Shown here piece after piece: positions 55,081 through 63,211 of a DNA stretch of 64,000 nucleotides. Under the pieces are notes generated by a model. That model ran no database searches. It worked only from the letters and a program-made list of their open reading frames with translations, and was not told where the DNA came from. Origin of the DNA: JABDMH01 sp964428345. GTDB lineage: Bacteria; Bacteroidota; Bacteroidia; Chitinophagales; Saprospiraceae. How positions within the stretch are numbered: position 1 is the stretch's first letter; the number at the start of each line of letters is the position of its first letter. The stretch covers positions 124,001 through 188,000 of the forward strand of contig CAYRYD010000002.1 of assembly GCA_964428345.1 (NCBI GenBank), given 5' to 3'. The translations under genes were made by a program, and so were the position numbers.

Positions 55081-56091
55081 TTAAAACCTGACATTGAGAA
55101 GGCCTACCAACTCCTTTACTTCCCGCAGTGTCTGCTGGGCTCTCGTCCGAATCTTTTCGGACGAGTCCCGGATCTGCTCTTTTACGTTTTTCTTCTCTGC
55201 AACAATTTCTGCTTTACGGTGACGAATCGGATCTGAAAGCTGTACCAATGCCCTGGCAACCTCTTCTTTCAGATGTCCATATTGTAAATGGCCCTTGCGG
55301 TATGTCTCCTGTAAATCTGCATAAAGTGCCGGTTGACCTGCAGCTTTCAACATGCAGAAGAGGTTCTCCACCCCGGGGCTCATGGTAGTCCCCGAAGTTA
55401 CCCCCGTATCGGTCACCGCGGATTGAATCTGTTTGGTGATGCGTTCAGGAGTGGCAAAGACATCGATGAAGTGCTTTTCACCCAGACTAGCGCTCATCTT
55501 GCGGGTAGGATCAGCGGTAGACATTACTTTCGGAACTTCGGTAAAGAGTGGTTCGGGCAATAAAAAATAGGCTTTACCCACCTGGTGATTAAATCGTTGC
55601 GCTATATTACGGGTCAGTTCAAGATGTTGTTCCTGGTCTTTACCGACCGGTACGTAATGTGCCCGGTATATGAGGATATCTGCCGCTTGTAAAACCGGAT
55701 AGGTGTAGAGAGCACTGGAAATAAAAGCATCTTTGGCTTTGCTTGAGACTTGTAGACTTTTGTCCTTAAATTGGGTCATCTTCTTGAGCTCGCCATAACC
55801 GGTGATGGTATTAAAGATCCAGGTTAATTCGGTATGTTCAGGCACCAGTGACTGTATAAAGATATGCTCCGGCTTAATCCCACAAGCCATGAGATCAAAG
55901 GCCAGATCCCAGGTTGCCGGCACCAGGTTTTTTATCTGATACGGCATCGTCATCGCATGATAGTTGACGATACCATAAACGCAATCATAGTCTGACTGGA
56001 GCTTCACCCAGTTCTGGATTGCCCCGAAATACCGACCGAAATGCAACCTTCCCGTTGGTTGAATGCAAGACAGTATTGTTTTCTGATCCAT
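55081..56091 (-). CDS. trpS: Tryptophan--tRNA ligase
   Basis: A 336-residue class I synthetase that charges tRNA-Trp. The HIGH-like motif lies in QPTGRLHFGRYFGA and the KMSKS motif appears as KMSAS (TRKMSASLGEKHF). Length is typical. It starts 5 bp after ridA and precedes the FAH gene. Confidence 0.97.
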   Translation of the reverse strand: MDQKTILSCIQPTGRLHFGRYFGAIQNWVKLQSDYDCVYGIVNYHAMTMPYQIKNLVPATWDLAFDLMACGIKPEHIFIQSLVPEHTELTWIFNTITGYGELKKMTQFKDKSLQVSSKAKDAFISSALYTYPVLQAADILIYRAHYVPVGKDQEQHLELTRNIAQRFNHQVGKAYFLLPEPLFTEVPKVMSTADPTRKMSASLGEKHFIDVFATPERITKQIQSAVTDTGVTSGTTMSPGVENLFCMLKAAGQPALYADLQETYRKGHLQYGHLKEEVARALVQLSDPIRHRKAEIVAEKKNVKEQIRDSSEKIRTRAQQTLREVKELVGLLNVRF

Positions 56092-56096
56092 AGGTC

Positions 56097-56483
56097 CTAG
56101 CGGTTTAAATAGGCGACCGCCGAAATTTCAACGTTGACAAATTTAGGGAGATTGCTGACTTCCACAAGTTCACGTGCCGGAGCGGTGGTCTCATCAAAGT
56201 ACGTGGCATAAACCTCATTGATGCGGGAATACAGTCGCATATCCTTTACAAAGACAGAGCATTTTACGACATCTGCAAAGGAAGCACCTGCTTCGGTCAA
56301 AATCGCCTGAAGATTTTTCATAACCCGGTGAGTCTCCGCTTCGATATCGGTGTTTATCAGCTGACCACTTGCAGGGTCAATAGCAATCTGGCCGGAAATA
56401 AACAAAATATGGTCTGCCAAAATTGCCTGGTTGTAGGGACCAACCGGATCCGGGGCACCGGTAGTTTTGATGATCTTTTTCAT
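56097..56483 (-). CDS. RidA-family enamine/imine deaminase
   Basis: About 128 residues from the ATG at 56483; an extension to 56528 runs into the rpmF terminator hairpin and is unlikely. The motifs are PDPVGPYNQAI, ILFISGQIAIDP and VSNLPKFVNVEISAVAY (arginine-free in this reading), as in RidA trimers that hydrolyse 2-aminoacrylate and other reactive enamines. Just upstream of trpS. Confidence 0.92.
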   Translation of the reverse strand: MKKIIKTTGAPDPVGPYNQAILADHILFISGQIAIDPASGQLINTDIEAETHRVMKNLQAILTEAGASFADVVKCSVFVKDMRLYSRINEVYATYFDETTAPARELVEVSNLPKFVNVEISAVAYLNR

Positions 56484-56525
56484 GTTCAGAACCTGGGTTA
56501 ATAATGCCGGGTGACCGGGCTGTAT

Positions 56526-56566
56526 CAAAAAACAAGACTCCTTCCCGTTTACCAGAAAAGAGTCTT
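56526..56566 (-). terminator. Intrinsic terminator after rpmF
   Basis: AAGACTC (56534-56540) and GAGTCTT (56560-56566) form a 7-bp stem, extended by G-T-containing pairs, followed in the minus-strand direction by a T-rich run, GTTTTTTG (56533-56526). It lies 25 bases after the rpmF stop. Confidence 0.75.
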
Positions 56567-56590
56567 AAGTACATTTTCTAACAATATACC

Positions 56591-56785
56591 CTAATCTTCC
56601 TCCTGCTCCAGGTTTGCCAATAATTTACCCCGGTAGTACAAATTACCCTCTACCTCATAAGCCCGGTGGTAAAGATGAGCCTCTCCGGTTGTTTTGCATA
56701 TTGCAATCTGGGGAGTAGTCAGTTTTTTATGTGTTCTTCTTTTTCTTTTTCTGGTTTTTGAAACCCTGCTCTTCGGATGTGCCAT
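56591..56785 (-). CDS. rpmF: 50S ribosomal protein L32
   Basis: 64 residues, basic, starting MAHPKSRVSKTRKRKRRTHK. The zinc-type CxxC pairs of some L32 proteins are absent; a single Cys is present (IAICKTTG), as in other zinc-free L32. It follows the DUF177 gene by 12 bp, the standard arrangement, and ends at a terminator. Confidence 0.97.
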   Translation of the reverse strand: MAHPKSRVSKTRKRKRRTHKKLTTPQIAICKTTGEAHLYHRAYEVEGNLYYRGKLLANLEQEED

Positions 56786-56797
56786 GACACGATTATT

Positions 56798-57316
56798 TTA
56801 GTCTTCTAATTTCAGATTCTTTAACTGATCCCAAACCGGGGAAACTTCCTTTGATTTTTCCCGTCTGAGATACTTTAGCATTTCTTTGTTACATGGCGCA
56901 TTGGGATCAGCCTGACAATCGTAGACTTTGACCATCGGCATCGAAAGCGTTACCACTTCATTGATCAGGGGGGCAAGATCATATTGGTCTTCGTCCCGAA
57001 GCAGGTATATGACATCTTCTTCATCTTCCTGCTCTTCCTCGACAAATTTCACGACAAAACTCCTGGTACCCGATACCGGGATTTTAATCCGCTCGAGACA
57101 ACGGTCGCAATCAGCCTGGATAAAGCCCTGATGGATAAAAGTAAGTATCATCACCTCTGTCCGTTTGTCCACCACGACCTTCAGATGGATATCACATTCT
57201 CCAACCAGCTCATTTTCAAATGATCGGAAGAAACTACCATCCAGTTCAAATTCCAAGATTCGCGTTCCCTCTTTGATGGCTTTAAGAGGGAGACTAAATT
57301 GATCCGGCGCCTTCAT
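56798..57316 (-). CDS. DUF177/YceD-family protein
   Basis: About 172 residues from the ATG at 57316 (an in-frame TTG at 57322 exists). It has the YceD cysteine pair region FIQADCDRCLERIKIP and a second region VYDCQADPNAPCNKEML. DUF177 proteins are encoded before rpmF across bacteria and have been linked to 23S rRNA processing and accumulation. Exact activity unproven. Confidence 0.9.
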   Translation of the reverse strand: MKAPDQFSLPLKAIKEGTRILEFELDGSFFRSFENELVGECDIHLKVVVDKRTEVMILTFIHQGFIQADCDRCLERIKIPVSGTRSFVVKFVEEEQEDEEDVIYLLRDEDQYDLAPLINEVVTLSMPMVKVYDCQADPNAPCNKEMLKYLRREKSKEVSPVWDQLKNLKLED

Positions 57317-57341
57317 TACCAAAGAACTTTCTAAAGTGGCG

Positions 57342-57371
57342 CAAAGATATCACTTTTTAGGAAGTTTGCAA
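57342..57371 (-). promoter_or_regulatory. Bacteroidota-type promoter for DUF177-rpmF
   Basis: Minus strand TTG (57371-57369), exactly 19 bases, then TATCTTTG (57349-57342), the best consensus match in the window. It gives a leader of about 20 bases. Confidence 0.75.
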
Positions 57372-57483
57372 CCTTTGATTGATATGAACAAAAGCAGAAA
57401 TCCGGCACATGCTCATCAGGCGCCTGAATCCAAATTTCTTGGGCAAAACGTGGAATAAGATCACGCTTCTTCGATAGCTTCTT

Positions 57484-58869
57484 CTAAAGTTTTAGAATTC
57501 GGGATGCCATCATACCCGATCCGTCATACAATCTCAATAAATAACTTCCGGGTGCATACGATGCCAGAGGAATGGACTGAATCCGGTCCCGGAGGAGCGT
57601 TCGCAGAAGCAATCTCCCGTTTAAATCAAGTAATTCCATCGTGACCAGACCATGATCAGAGTGATTGGGAAGTAAGATATGTAATTCCTGAACGGCGGGG
57701 TTGGGATAGATACTTACCATGGTCTGAAAGGGTGACTGTCGGTTTGCCGTTGTTTCTGATCTGATCAGCCAGTTTAAAAAATAGGTATACTCTTGCTCAT
57801 GAAGCGGATCCCTGACAAAATGAGTCGTATCTACAATGGTCAGATCAATGGACCGGATCTGCTCACCAACTTCGTGCCGGTATAGGGTTAATTCATTGCC
57901 GGTGGCCACCGGTGACAAATCCAGGGTCCACCGGGTACTTAAAGAGTAGGGGTCAGGCTGGAGAAGCTCGACCCGAAAGATTATGGAATCGTCCGACAAT
58001 GTGATTCCCTCCATCTCCGGCTCAAAGTGGATCACCGGATAAGTCAGCTGGTGGATCTGTTTAACCAGTGCCTCCCGGCAGACGGGGCAAAAATCCGGAT
58101 TCAGCACCCGCATCTTACAATTTTGATGAGGTCTGAACCACACAGGATTTTCACCATGCGAGAAAATACCGACCTCCTGATAGTCCAGCCAATTTTTCCA
58201 TTTGACCTGATCCGGGTCGGATTCCCGGGTCATATTGGCTCTTTCCCCGGCAAATTGTTCGCCGGCCCAGTACTCATCGGCCAGTCCGGCGAAGGAATGG
58301 CCAATCTCGTGAAGGGCAATCTCCGGAGCACTTTCATGAACAGAGGTGGTTGCCAGCCAGCCTCCACTCCCTCCGTATTTGGAGTCATTGACAATCAATA
58401 CCGCCTGGTGATAAAATGGAAACTGATTAAATAAAATCTCCTGGGCCAGATAGGCCTTACCAGCTACCAGCAACCGCTCAATACCGGCATAATTGAATGA
58501 ACTACCAAAGTAATTGTCTAATGGATCAGAAGGCTCCTTTTTGGCCCCCGATTCTGCCGAGGGTACTTTAATTGCCACCAGGTTAAAATATGACTTATAT
58601 TCTCTGAAAGGTGACTGACGGAAAAAATCATTGGCGACCAGATGAACGTCATCAATGAAACGATCAAGCTGATCAGCCGTATAACCGTCGCTTAAAAAGA
58701 CCATATTGATTCGCTGATCAGCCGGGCCGGTCCACCAGATCGTGTCCATTTCAAAAGGCTGCTGCCCCCGAACCATCATGCTGGCCAGCATAATGCTCAA
58801 CAACAATAGTCTAGTCTTCCATAACCAGAGCCAATTGTGATATTTTTCGATAGGTATTATTGTCACCAT
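57484..58869 (-). CDS. M64-family metallopeptidase with T9SS type A sorting tail
   Basis: About 461 residues from the ATG at 58869 (further in-frame starts exist up to 58974). A signal peptide (LLLLSIMLASMMVRGQ) is followed by the peptidase domain with the zinc motif HEIGHSFAGLADEYW, an intervening beta domain, and a C-terminal sorting domain (SIYPNPAVQELHILLP, YAPGSYLLRLYDG). The M64 family includes IgA-cleaving peptidases. It overlaps the lipoprotein gene upstream by about 58 bp and lies in the tatA operon. Confidence 0.88.
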   Translation of the reverse strand: MVTIIPIEKYHNWLWLWKTRLLLLSIMLASMMVRGQQPFEMDTIWWTGPADQRINMVFLSDGYTADQLDRFIDDVHLVANDFFRQSPFREYKSYFNLVAIKVPSAESGAKKEPSDPLDNYFGSSFNYAGIERLLVAGKAYLAQEILFNQFPFYHQAVLIVNDSKYGGSGGWLATTSVHESAPEIALHEIGHSFAGLADEYWAGEQFAGERANMTRESDPDQVKWKNWLDYQEVGIFSHGENPVWFRPHQNCKMRVLNPDFCPVCREALVKQIHQLTYPVIHFEPEMEGITLSDDSIIFRVELLQPDPYSLSTRWTLDLSPVATGNELTLYRHEVGEQIRSIDLTIVDTTHFVRDPLHEQEYTYFLNWLIRSETTANRQSPFQTMVSIYPNPAVQELHILLPNHSDHGLVTMELLDLNGRLLLRTLLRDRIQSIPLASYAPGSYLLRLYDGSGMMASRILKL

Positions 58870-59332
58870 AGTCAATCCTGACTGATTTGATGGCTTTACT
58901 GTATTGTGACCTAAGCAGCAGGGAACCCCTTTCTGCATCAACCCGGACATACCGGAGTTGTCCGTTCTCATCACTGAACTCCTTATATTGTATCAAAGGA
59001 TGATCAAGGACCTTTTCAATCAAGACCTGATCGTTGTCATCAAGATATTGAATCCGGACCGCTTCTTTTTGCTTTAGCGGCTCCATCGCCGGTTGGAAGT
59101 TACCTTCGATAATCCGCGCTCTCCTCAGGTGTGCCCCATCCGGTAAAAGATCAATCAACAGGATTAATGTCTGATTATTCTCAACCTTAAAATCAGTGCT
59201 ATATACCTGAGTTTCCTCCCGGGTTAAGGACCTTCCCTGAGAACAGGAAAGAAAATATGGGAAAGTAAAAAGAAGAGCTGCCAGACTGGCAGGGTATAAA
59301 ATCCTCTTAGCTCTTACTGGATTTTTTCTCAT
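58811..59332 (-). CDS. Lipoprotein of unknown function next to M64 peptidase
   Basis: 173 residues with a lipoprotein signal (LLFTFPYFLSC, Cys30). The mature part is beta-rich and resembles the N-terminal accessory domain seen in some M64 peptidases; here it would be a separate protein. It overlaps tatA by 26 bp and the peptidase gene by about 58 bp, so it probably works with the peptidase. No family is firmly assigned. Confidence 0.7.
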   Translation of the reverse strand: MRKNPVRAKRILYPASLAALLFTFPYFLSCSQGRSLTREETQVYSTDFKVENNQTLILLIDLLPDGAHLRRARIIEGNFQPAMEPLKQKEAVRIQYLDDNDQVLIEKVLDHPLIQYKEFSDENGQLRYVRVDAERGSLLLRSQYSKAIKSVRIDYGDNNTYRKISQLALVMED

Positions 59333-59525
59333 CCTCCAGTTCTCTCATGCCTTCTTTCAACTCAGACTCGATGGTTGAACGGGCATTGTTAAACTCTTTG
59401 ATGCCTTTACCCAAGCCCCGCATGAGTTCCGGGATCTTCTTGCCGCCAAATAACAGCAGAATGGCAAAAAGAATGACAATAACTTCCGGACCTCCCAGTG
59501 AAAATAACAATATGGATTGACTCAT
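59307..59525 (-). CDS. tatA: Twin-arginine translocase subunit TatA/E
   Basis: 72 residues: an N-terminal membrane helix (PEVIVILFAILLLFGGKKIP), a hinge at FGGKKIPEL, then an amphipathic helix (RGLGKGIKEFNNARSTIESE) and an acidic-basic tail. It forms the Tat pore that exports folded proteins such as the DUF1501 protein of this window. A weak -7 match TAATTTAG lies at 59552-59545 on this strand. No tatC is nearby. Confidence 0.93.
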   Translation of the reverse strand: MSQSILLFSLGGPEVIVILFAILLLFGGKKIPELMRGLGKGIKEFNNARSTIESELKEGMRELEDEKKSSKS

Positions 59526-59714
59526 TGCTTTCTATTTAATCGTGCTAAATTACAAATATTTAAGTGACCAGCATGAAAAACCTCTGATTCACAGAACATC
59601 AAGATCAAGTACAACGTTAGTCTTGTTATCTAAGTTTCATAAAGTCAAAAGATAGTCATCAGAATATCTGACTTTGCCAGACCTATTAATTTCTTAACTA
59701 AGTTAATCATCAAA

Positions 59715-60317
59715 ATGAATTTACTGGAAATTTTACAAGATCAGCTGAACGACAATGTCGTGGATCAACTGAGTCAGACCATTCGGGCGGACAAACAGCA
59801 GACAGCCAACGCTGCCAATGGTGTTTTTGCCACCCTGGTAACCGCACTTTCCAAGAATGCCACCAAGCCGGAAGCCGGCAATGCCCTGCTGAATGCACTG
59901 GATCGTGACCATGACGGCAGCATACTCAATGATGTCATGGGCCTTTTGGGTAAAAACGCTCCCCAGTCAAAAACAACCAATGGCTTGGGTATCCTAGATC
60001 ACATACTGGGAAACAAGACCAACAATGTGGTCCAGATGGTCAGTAAATCGAGCGGCCTCGACCTTCTGAAAAGTGCTGAATTGATGAAATTACTGGCTCC
60101 AATTGTCATGGGAACGCTGGGTAAGGTCAAGCAGCAGAATGGCTTCGATCTGGGAGGTCTGACCCAAATTCTCTCAGGTACTGTCAGTCAGGCCTCCAAA
60201 CAGCAGCAAGGAATGGGTCTGATTGAAAAAGTACTGGATGCCGATGGCGATGGCAGTGTCATGGACGATCTGGCCGGCATGGGGATGAAGGTACTGGGAG
60301 GACTTTTTCGCAAGTAA
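59715..60317 (+). CDS. DUF937 protein with two DxDxDG loops
   Basis: 200 residues, mostly helical. It contains two calcium-type loops, DRDHDGSILNDV (about 55-66) and DADGDGSVMDDL (about 175-186), each with Asp at positions 1, 3 and 5 and Gly at 6, embedded in DUF937 (YidB-like) sequence. No signal peptide, so it should be cytoplasmic. Function unknown. It stands alone between tatA and gldB. Confidence 0.85.
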   Translation: MNLLEILQDQLNDNVVDQLSQTIRADKQQTANAANGVFATLVTALSKNATKPEAGNALLNALDRDHDGSILNDVMGLLGKNAPQSKTTNGLGILDHILGNKTNNVVQMVSKSSGLDLLKSAELMKLLAPIVMGTLGKVKQQNGFDLGGLTQILSGTVSQASKQQQGMGLIEKVLDADGDGSVMDDLAGMGMKVLGGLFRK

Positions 60318-60324
60318 GGGAACA

Positions 60325-61329
60325 TTACTGACGGGGTTTGTAACGGGACTCCGTCAGTATCTTCTGGGCATCTTTCTCCATGAGGAGATGGTTGAGCGAC
60401 AAGTCAAGCTTCCGATCCATGTAACTTTCAATGATCCTTGCCCCAATCCAGTTGGCAACCCGGCCCGGCGCCTCAGGATGCATGTTGGGTATATTGGGAC
60501 TGGGAGTGATCATCTTCTGAAAATTCCGGTAATCGACGCTGTAAAGCAGATCTTCCTGAAGGAGGTATGCCCAGATTTGCGATTCATTAGCTTTTAACCA
60601 CTCCATCTGTTCGGACGTGTATTCATGGATAATCTCTTCGCGAGTCTCCGGTAACAACTTTTGCTTGATGTACAATTCGATACCGTTCCGGATCATAAAG
60701 TCCAGCAGGCGTGTACCCTTGACTTCACCCACATAATTAGCTACCAGTGCCTGCACCGATTTAGCTACCAGGTAATCAGAAGACATCGTTTGCCGGATGT
60801 AGGTCGGAAAGAGGTCTGGAGGATAGTAGGGGTAGTCCGCCCCCAGGTAAAAATCGAGTCCAATGCCCAAAATTTTTTCCCCGATTGTAAAAGAGCCGAC
60901 CTCGAATCCTGTTATGCAGGTGTAAATGTCGGGTATGGGTTTGTCGGGAAAATAATATTTGAAAAACCGCAGAGCCTGCTTCAATTCTTTTTCCGGTCTG
61001 GAGAAATCACTGTAAAGCCTTCTGCAGGTTTGGTAGAGTTCCCGGATGAAAGAATCCCGAACAAATACCGAAGCTGAGGCGATCATATTATCACCATAAC
61101 CGGGATCAGCAATGATCTGCCGCAGAAAAACTTCCGAAAACTCGGGATACCTGTTGACTAAACCTTCCAGAGTGGCTACCAATTCCTGGGTATCGGGTTC
61201 GAAAAGCTGCTCTTCAAAACGGACGATCGATGGATCGACGATAATTTGTGAAACATCCGGGACCCGTTCGCTCTGTCTGCACGAAAAAAAAATCAGCACG
61301 AGAAGGGATGCAAAAGGAATTTTCATCAT
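60325..61329 (-). CDS. gldB: Gliding motility lipoprotein GldB
   Basis: A 334-residue lipoprotein (signal ASLLVLIFFSC, Cys17 or 18) with GldB landmarks: VRFEEQLFEPDTQ, YPEFSEVFLRQII, GADYPYYPPDLFPTYIRQ and a C-terminal region ending KILTESRYKPRQ. GldB is required for gliding and for the type IX secretion machinery in Flavobacterium. It matches the two T9SS-tagged proteins of this window. ATG at 61326 is equally possible. Confidence 0.85.
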   Translation of the reverse strand: MMKIPFASLLVLIFFSCRQSERVPDVSQIIVDPSIVRFEEQLFEPDTQELVATLEGLVNRYPEFSEVFLRQIIADPGYGDNMIASASVFVRDSFIRELYQTCRRLYSDFSRPEKELKQALRFFKYYFPDKPIPDIYTCITGFEVGSFTIGEKILGIGLDFYLGADYPYYPPDLFPTYIRQTMSSDYLVAKSVQALVANYVGEVKGTRLLDFMIRNGIELYIKQKLLPETREEIIHEYTSEQMEWLKANESQIWAYLLQEDLLYSVDYRNFQKMITPSPNIPNMHPEAPGRVANWIGARIIESYMDRKLDLSLNHLLMEKDAQKILTESRYKPRQ

Positions 61330-61410
61330 CGGTTTTCAACAATATATCATCTTTATTATTTCACATTCGAAATCTTCCATCATTCCATCAAAGGTACAAC
61401 CTCAAATATT

Positions 61411-62151
61411 ATGAAAAAAATTATATCAATTTTAGCGGCTCTTCTGTACTGTTCCATCCTCCCCGCACAAATGCATGAAGCAAGTTTTGGCATCGTCGCC
61501 AGTCCATCTCTGGGATGGATGCGGACCAATGACAATCTGATCAACAGCAATGGTTTGAAATTCGGTCTGAAAATCGGGGGGATGGGTGAATACTATATCA
61601 TGGACTGGATGATCGTGCATGCCGGGGCTACCTTCAGCTTTTCTCAGGGGGGTGTGCTTTTGCACAAATTTGGAGGGAACCTGCTACCCGATTCGGATTT
61701 GTCGGATTCAAAATACAACACCGGTGATAAACCACTACCGGATGATGTACAAATCACCTATTCAATGCAGGCTTTCGAAGTACCATTCGGTCTTCGTTAT
61801 CAGATCGGATTACCTACTGAGAACTTTGACCTTTATCTGGCTTTCCCGGAATTCCATCTTGGCCTCATCAGCAAGACTAACGGCAAAATCGATGCCACCG
61901 GTATTCGCCTGGAAAAAGAGGATATTGGCAAGGATGTCAGACTTTTTAACCTCGCCTGGGGCATCGGAGCCGGGTTGCATGTACCTATGGACAACTATAA
62001 CTACGCGCTCCTGGGTTTGCATCTCCAATTGGGTCTGGCAGATGTAACATCCAACAATGGCACCCGGGTGCTTAACACAGGCGTTCGGGAGAAAGAAGAC
62101 AGCAAAGGCACCCTCAATGGTTTAATTCTTAAATTCGCATACTTTTTCTAG
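61411..62151 (+). CDS. Outer-membrane beta-barrel protein, PorT-like
   Basis: 246 residues: a signal peptide (KIISILAALLYCSILPAQ), eight-stranded-barrel type alternation with aromatic girdles, and a terminal aromatic (KFAYFF). It resembles PorT/outer-membrane beta-barrel domain proteins in length and strand pattern; PorT itself is part of the type IX system, but I cannot confirm that identity. It is 12 bp before nadC and divergent from gldB. Confidence 0.75.
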   Translation: MKKIISILAALLYCSILPAQMHEASFGIVASPSLGWMRTNDNLINSNGLKFGLKIGGMGEYYIMDWMIVHAGATFSFSQGGVLLHKFGGNLLPDSDLSDSKYNTGDKPLPDDVQITYSMQAFEVPFGLRYQIGLPTENFDLYLAFPEFHLGLISKTNGKIDATGIRLEKEDIGKDVRLFNLAWGIGAGLHVPMDNYNYALLGLHLQLGLADVTSNNGTRVLNTGVREKEDSKGTLNGLILKFAYFF

Positions 62152-62163
62152 AATGTCCATAAT

Positions 62164-63009
62164 ATGATCGACGATAAGACTATCCACAATTTTATTGTGC
62201 AAGCCCTTGCGGAAGATGTCGGCTCAGGTGACCACACCTCCAATGCGTGTATTGATCCTGACAGCATTTCGACCGCCCGGCTTTTGGTCAAAGACGTTGG
62301 AGTCATCGCGGGTATTGAACTGGCAGGAGCGATTTTCCGGCATGTCGATCCCGATTGCCAGTTTAACCAAAAACTGACCGATGGTGTCGATGTCGATCAC
62401 GGTGAGGTAGCCTTTCATGTCACGTGCAATACAAGAGCCTTGTTGAAAGCCGAACGACTGGTATTAAACTGTATGCAACGCATGAGCGGGATCGCAACCT
62501 TAAGCAGTCGTTTTTCCGTTGAAGTTGAAGGTATGCCGGTAAAAATTCTCGACACCAGAAAAACAACTCCGCTGATCCGTTTTATCGAAAAATGGGCGGT
62601 CAAAATTGGTGGTTGTGACAACTACCGGGACGGACTCTACGACTGGATTATGATTAAGGACAATCATATCGATGCCTGTGGATCAATTACTAAAGCCATA
62701 TCCCAGGTACACCGGTATCTGGAACAAAACCGACTCAACCTGAATATCACCGTCGAGGTACGCAATCTGGTCGAATTGCATGAAGTACTCGAAACCGGGG
62801 GGATCACCAGGATCATGCTTGATAATTTTGAGATCCCTCTGTTAAAGGAAGCGGTAGACACTGTCCACCGACGGTATGAAACAGAGGCCTCCGGAGGTAT
62901 TAATCTCCAAAATGTCAGGAGCTATGCAGAAACTGGTGTTGATTTCATTTCGGTGGGGGCTTTAACACATTCTTCTGGAACGTTGGATTTGAGTCTGAAG
63001 GTGGTTTAA
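62164..63009 (+). CDS. nadC: Nicotinate-nucleotide pyrophosphorylase (carboxylating)
   Basis: 281 residues. Motifs are AEDVGSGDHTSNACI near the start, LNCMQRMSGIAT, LDTRKTTPLIRFIEKWAVKI with GGCDNYRDGLYD, and the C-terminal EASGGINLQNV. It converts quinolinate and PRPP to nicotinate mononucleotide in NAD synthesis. Complete and typical. A 34-residue reading frame on the other strand overlaps its last four bases. Confidence 0.97.
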   Translation: MIDDKTIHNFIVQALAEDVGSGDHTSNACIDPDSISTARLLVKDVGVIAGIELAGAIFRHVDPDCQFNQKLTDGVDVDHGEVAFHVTCNTRALLKAERLVLNCMQRMSGIATLSSRFSVEVEGMPVKILDTRKTTPLIRFIEKWAVKIGGCDNYRDGLYDWIMIKDNHIDACGSITKAISQVHRYLEQNRLNLNITVEVRNLVELHEVLETGGITRIMLDNFEIPLLKEAVDTVHRRYETEASGGINLQNVRSYAETGVDFISVGALTHSSGTLDLSLKVV

Positions 63010-63110
63010 ATTGGCGCCCGGATCACAAAAACAAGGAAGATAATCGTCAGGACGATCACCACCCAGATTCTGAGATCGCTCAAGTACGATCTGATATCAT
63101 TTTTCTCCAT
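63006..63110 (-). CDS. Small single-pass membrane protein (34 residues)
   Basis: A reading frame of 34 codons plus stop starting MEKNDIRSYLSDLRIW, then a hydrophobic helix ending VLTIIFLVFVIRAPI. The polar N-terminus and single helix look like a real small membrane protein, not a random frame. It lies between convergent nadC (4-bp overlap) and upstream of the pyrD stop. No clear promoter or strong ribosome-binding site. Family not recognised. Confidence 0.45.
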   Translation of the reverse strand: MEKNDIRSYLSDLRIWVVIVLTIIFLVFVIRAPI

Positions 63111-63211
63111 GGTCTGTTTTAAGTGTACTTTTATTAGCATAAACTTTTCTATTTCGCACAACGGTCACGTTGCTAAAAGCAAAATTGATGCCATAGCATT
63201 TTGATGTAATA

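Noticed and set aside
59694..59706. Inverted repeat TTAACT-A-AGTTAA before DUF937
   Set aside because: Short, AT-rich and without a regulator gene next to it; too common to call an operator.
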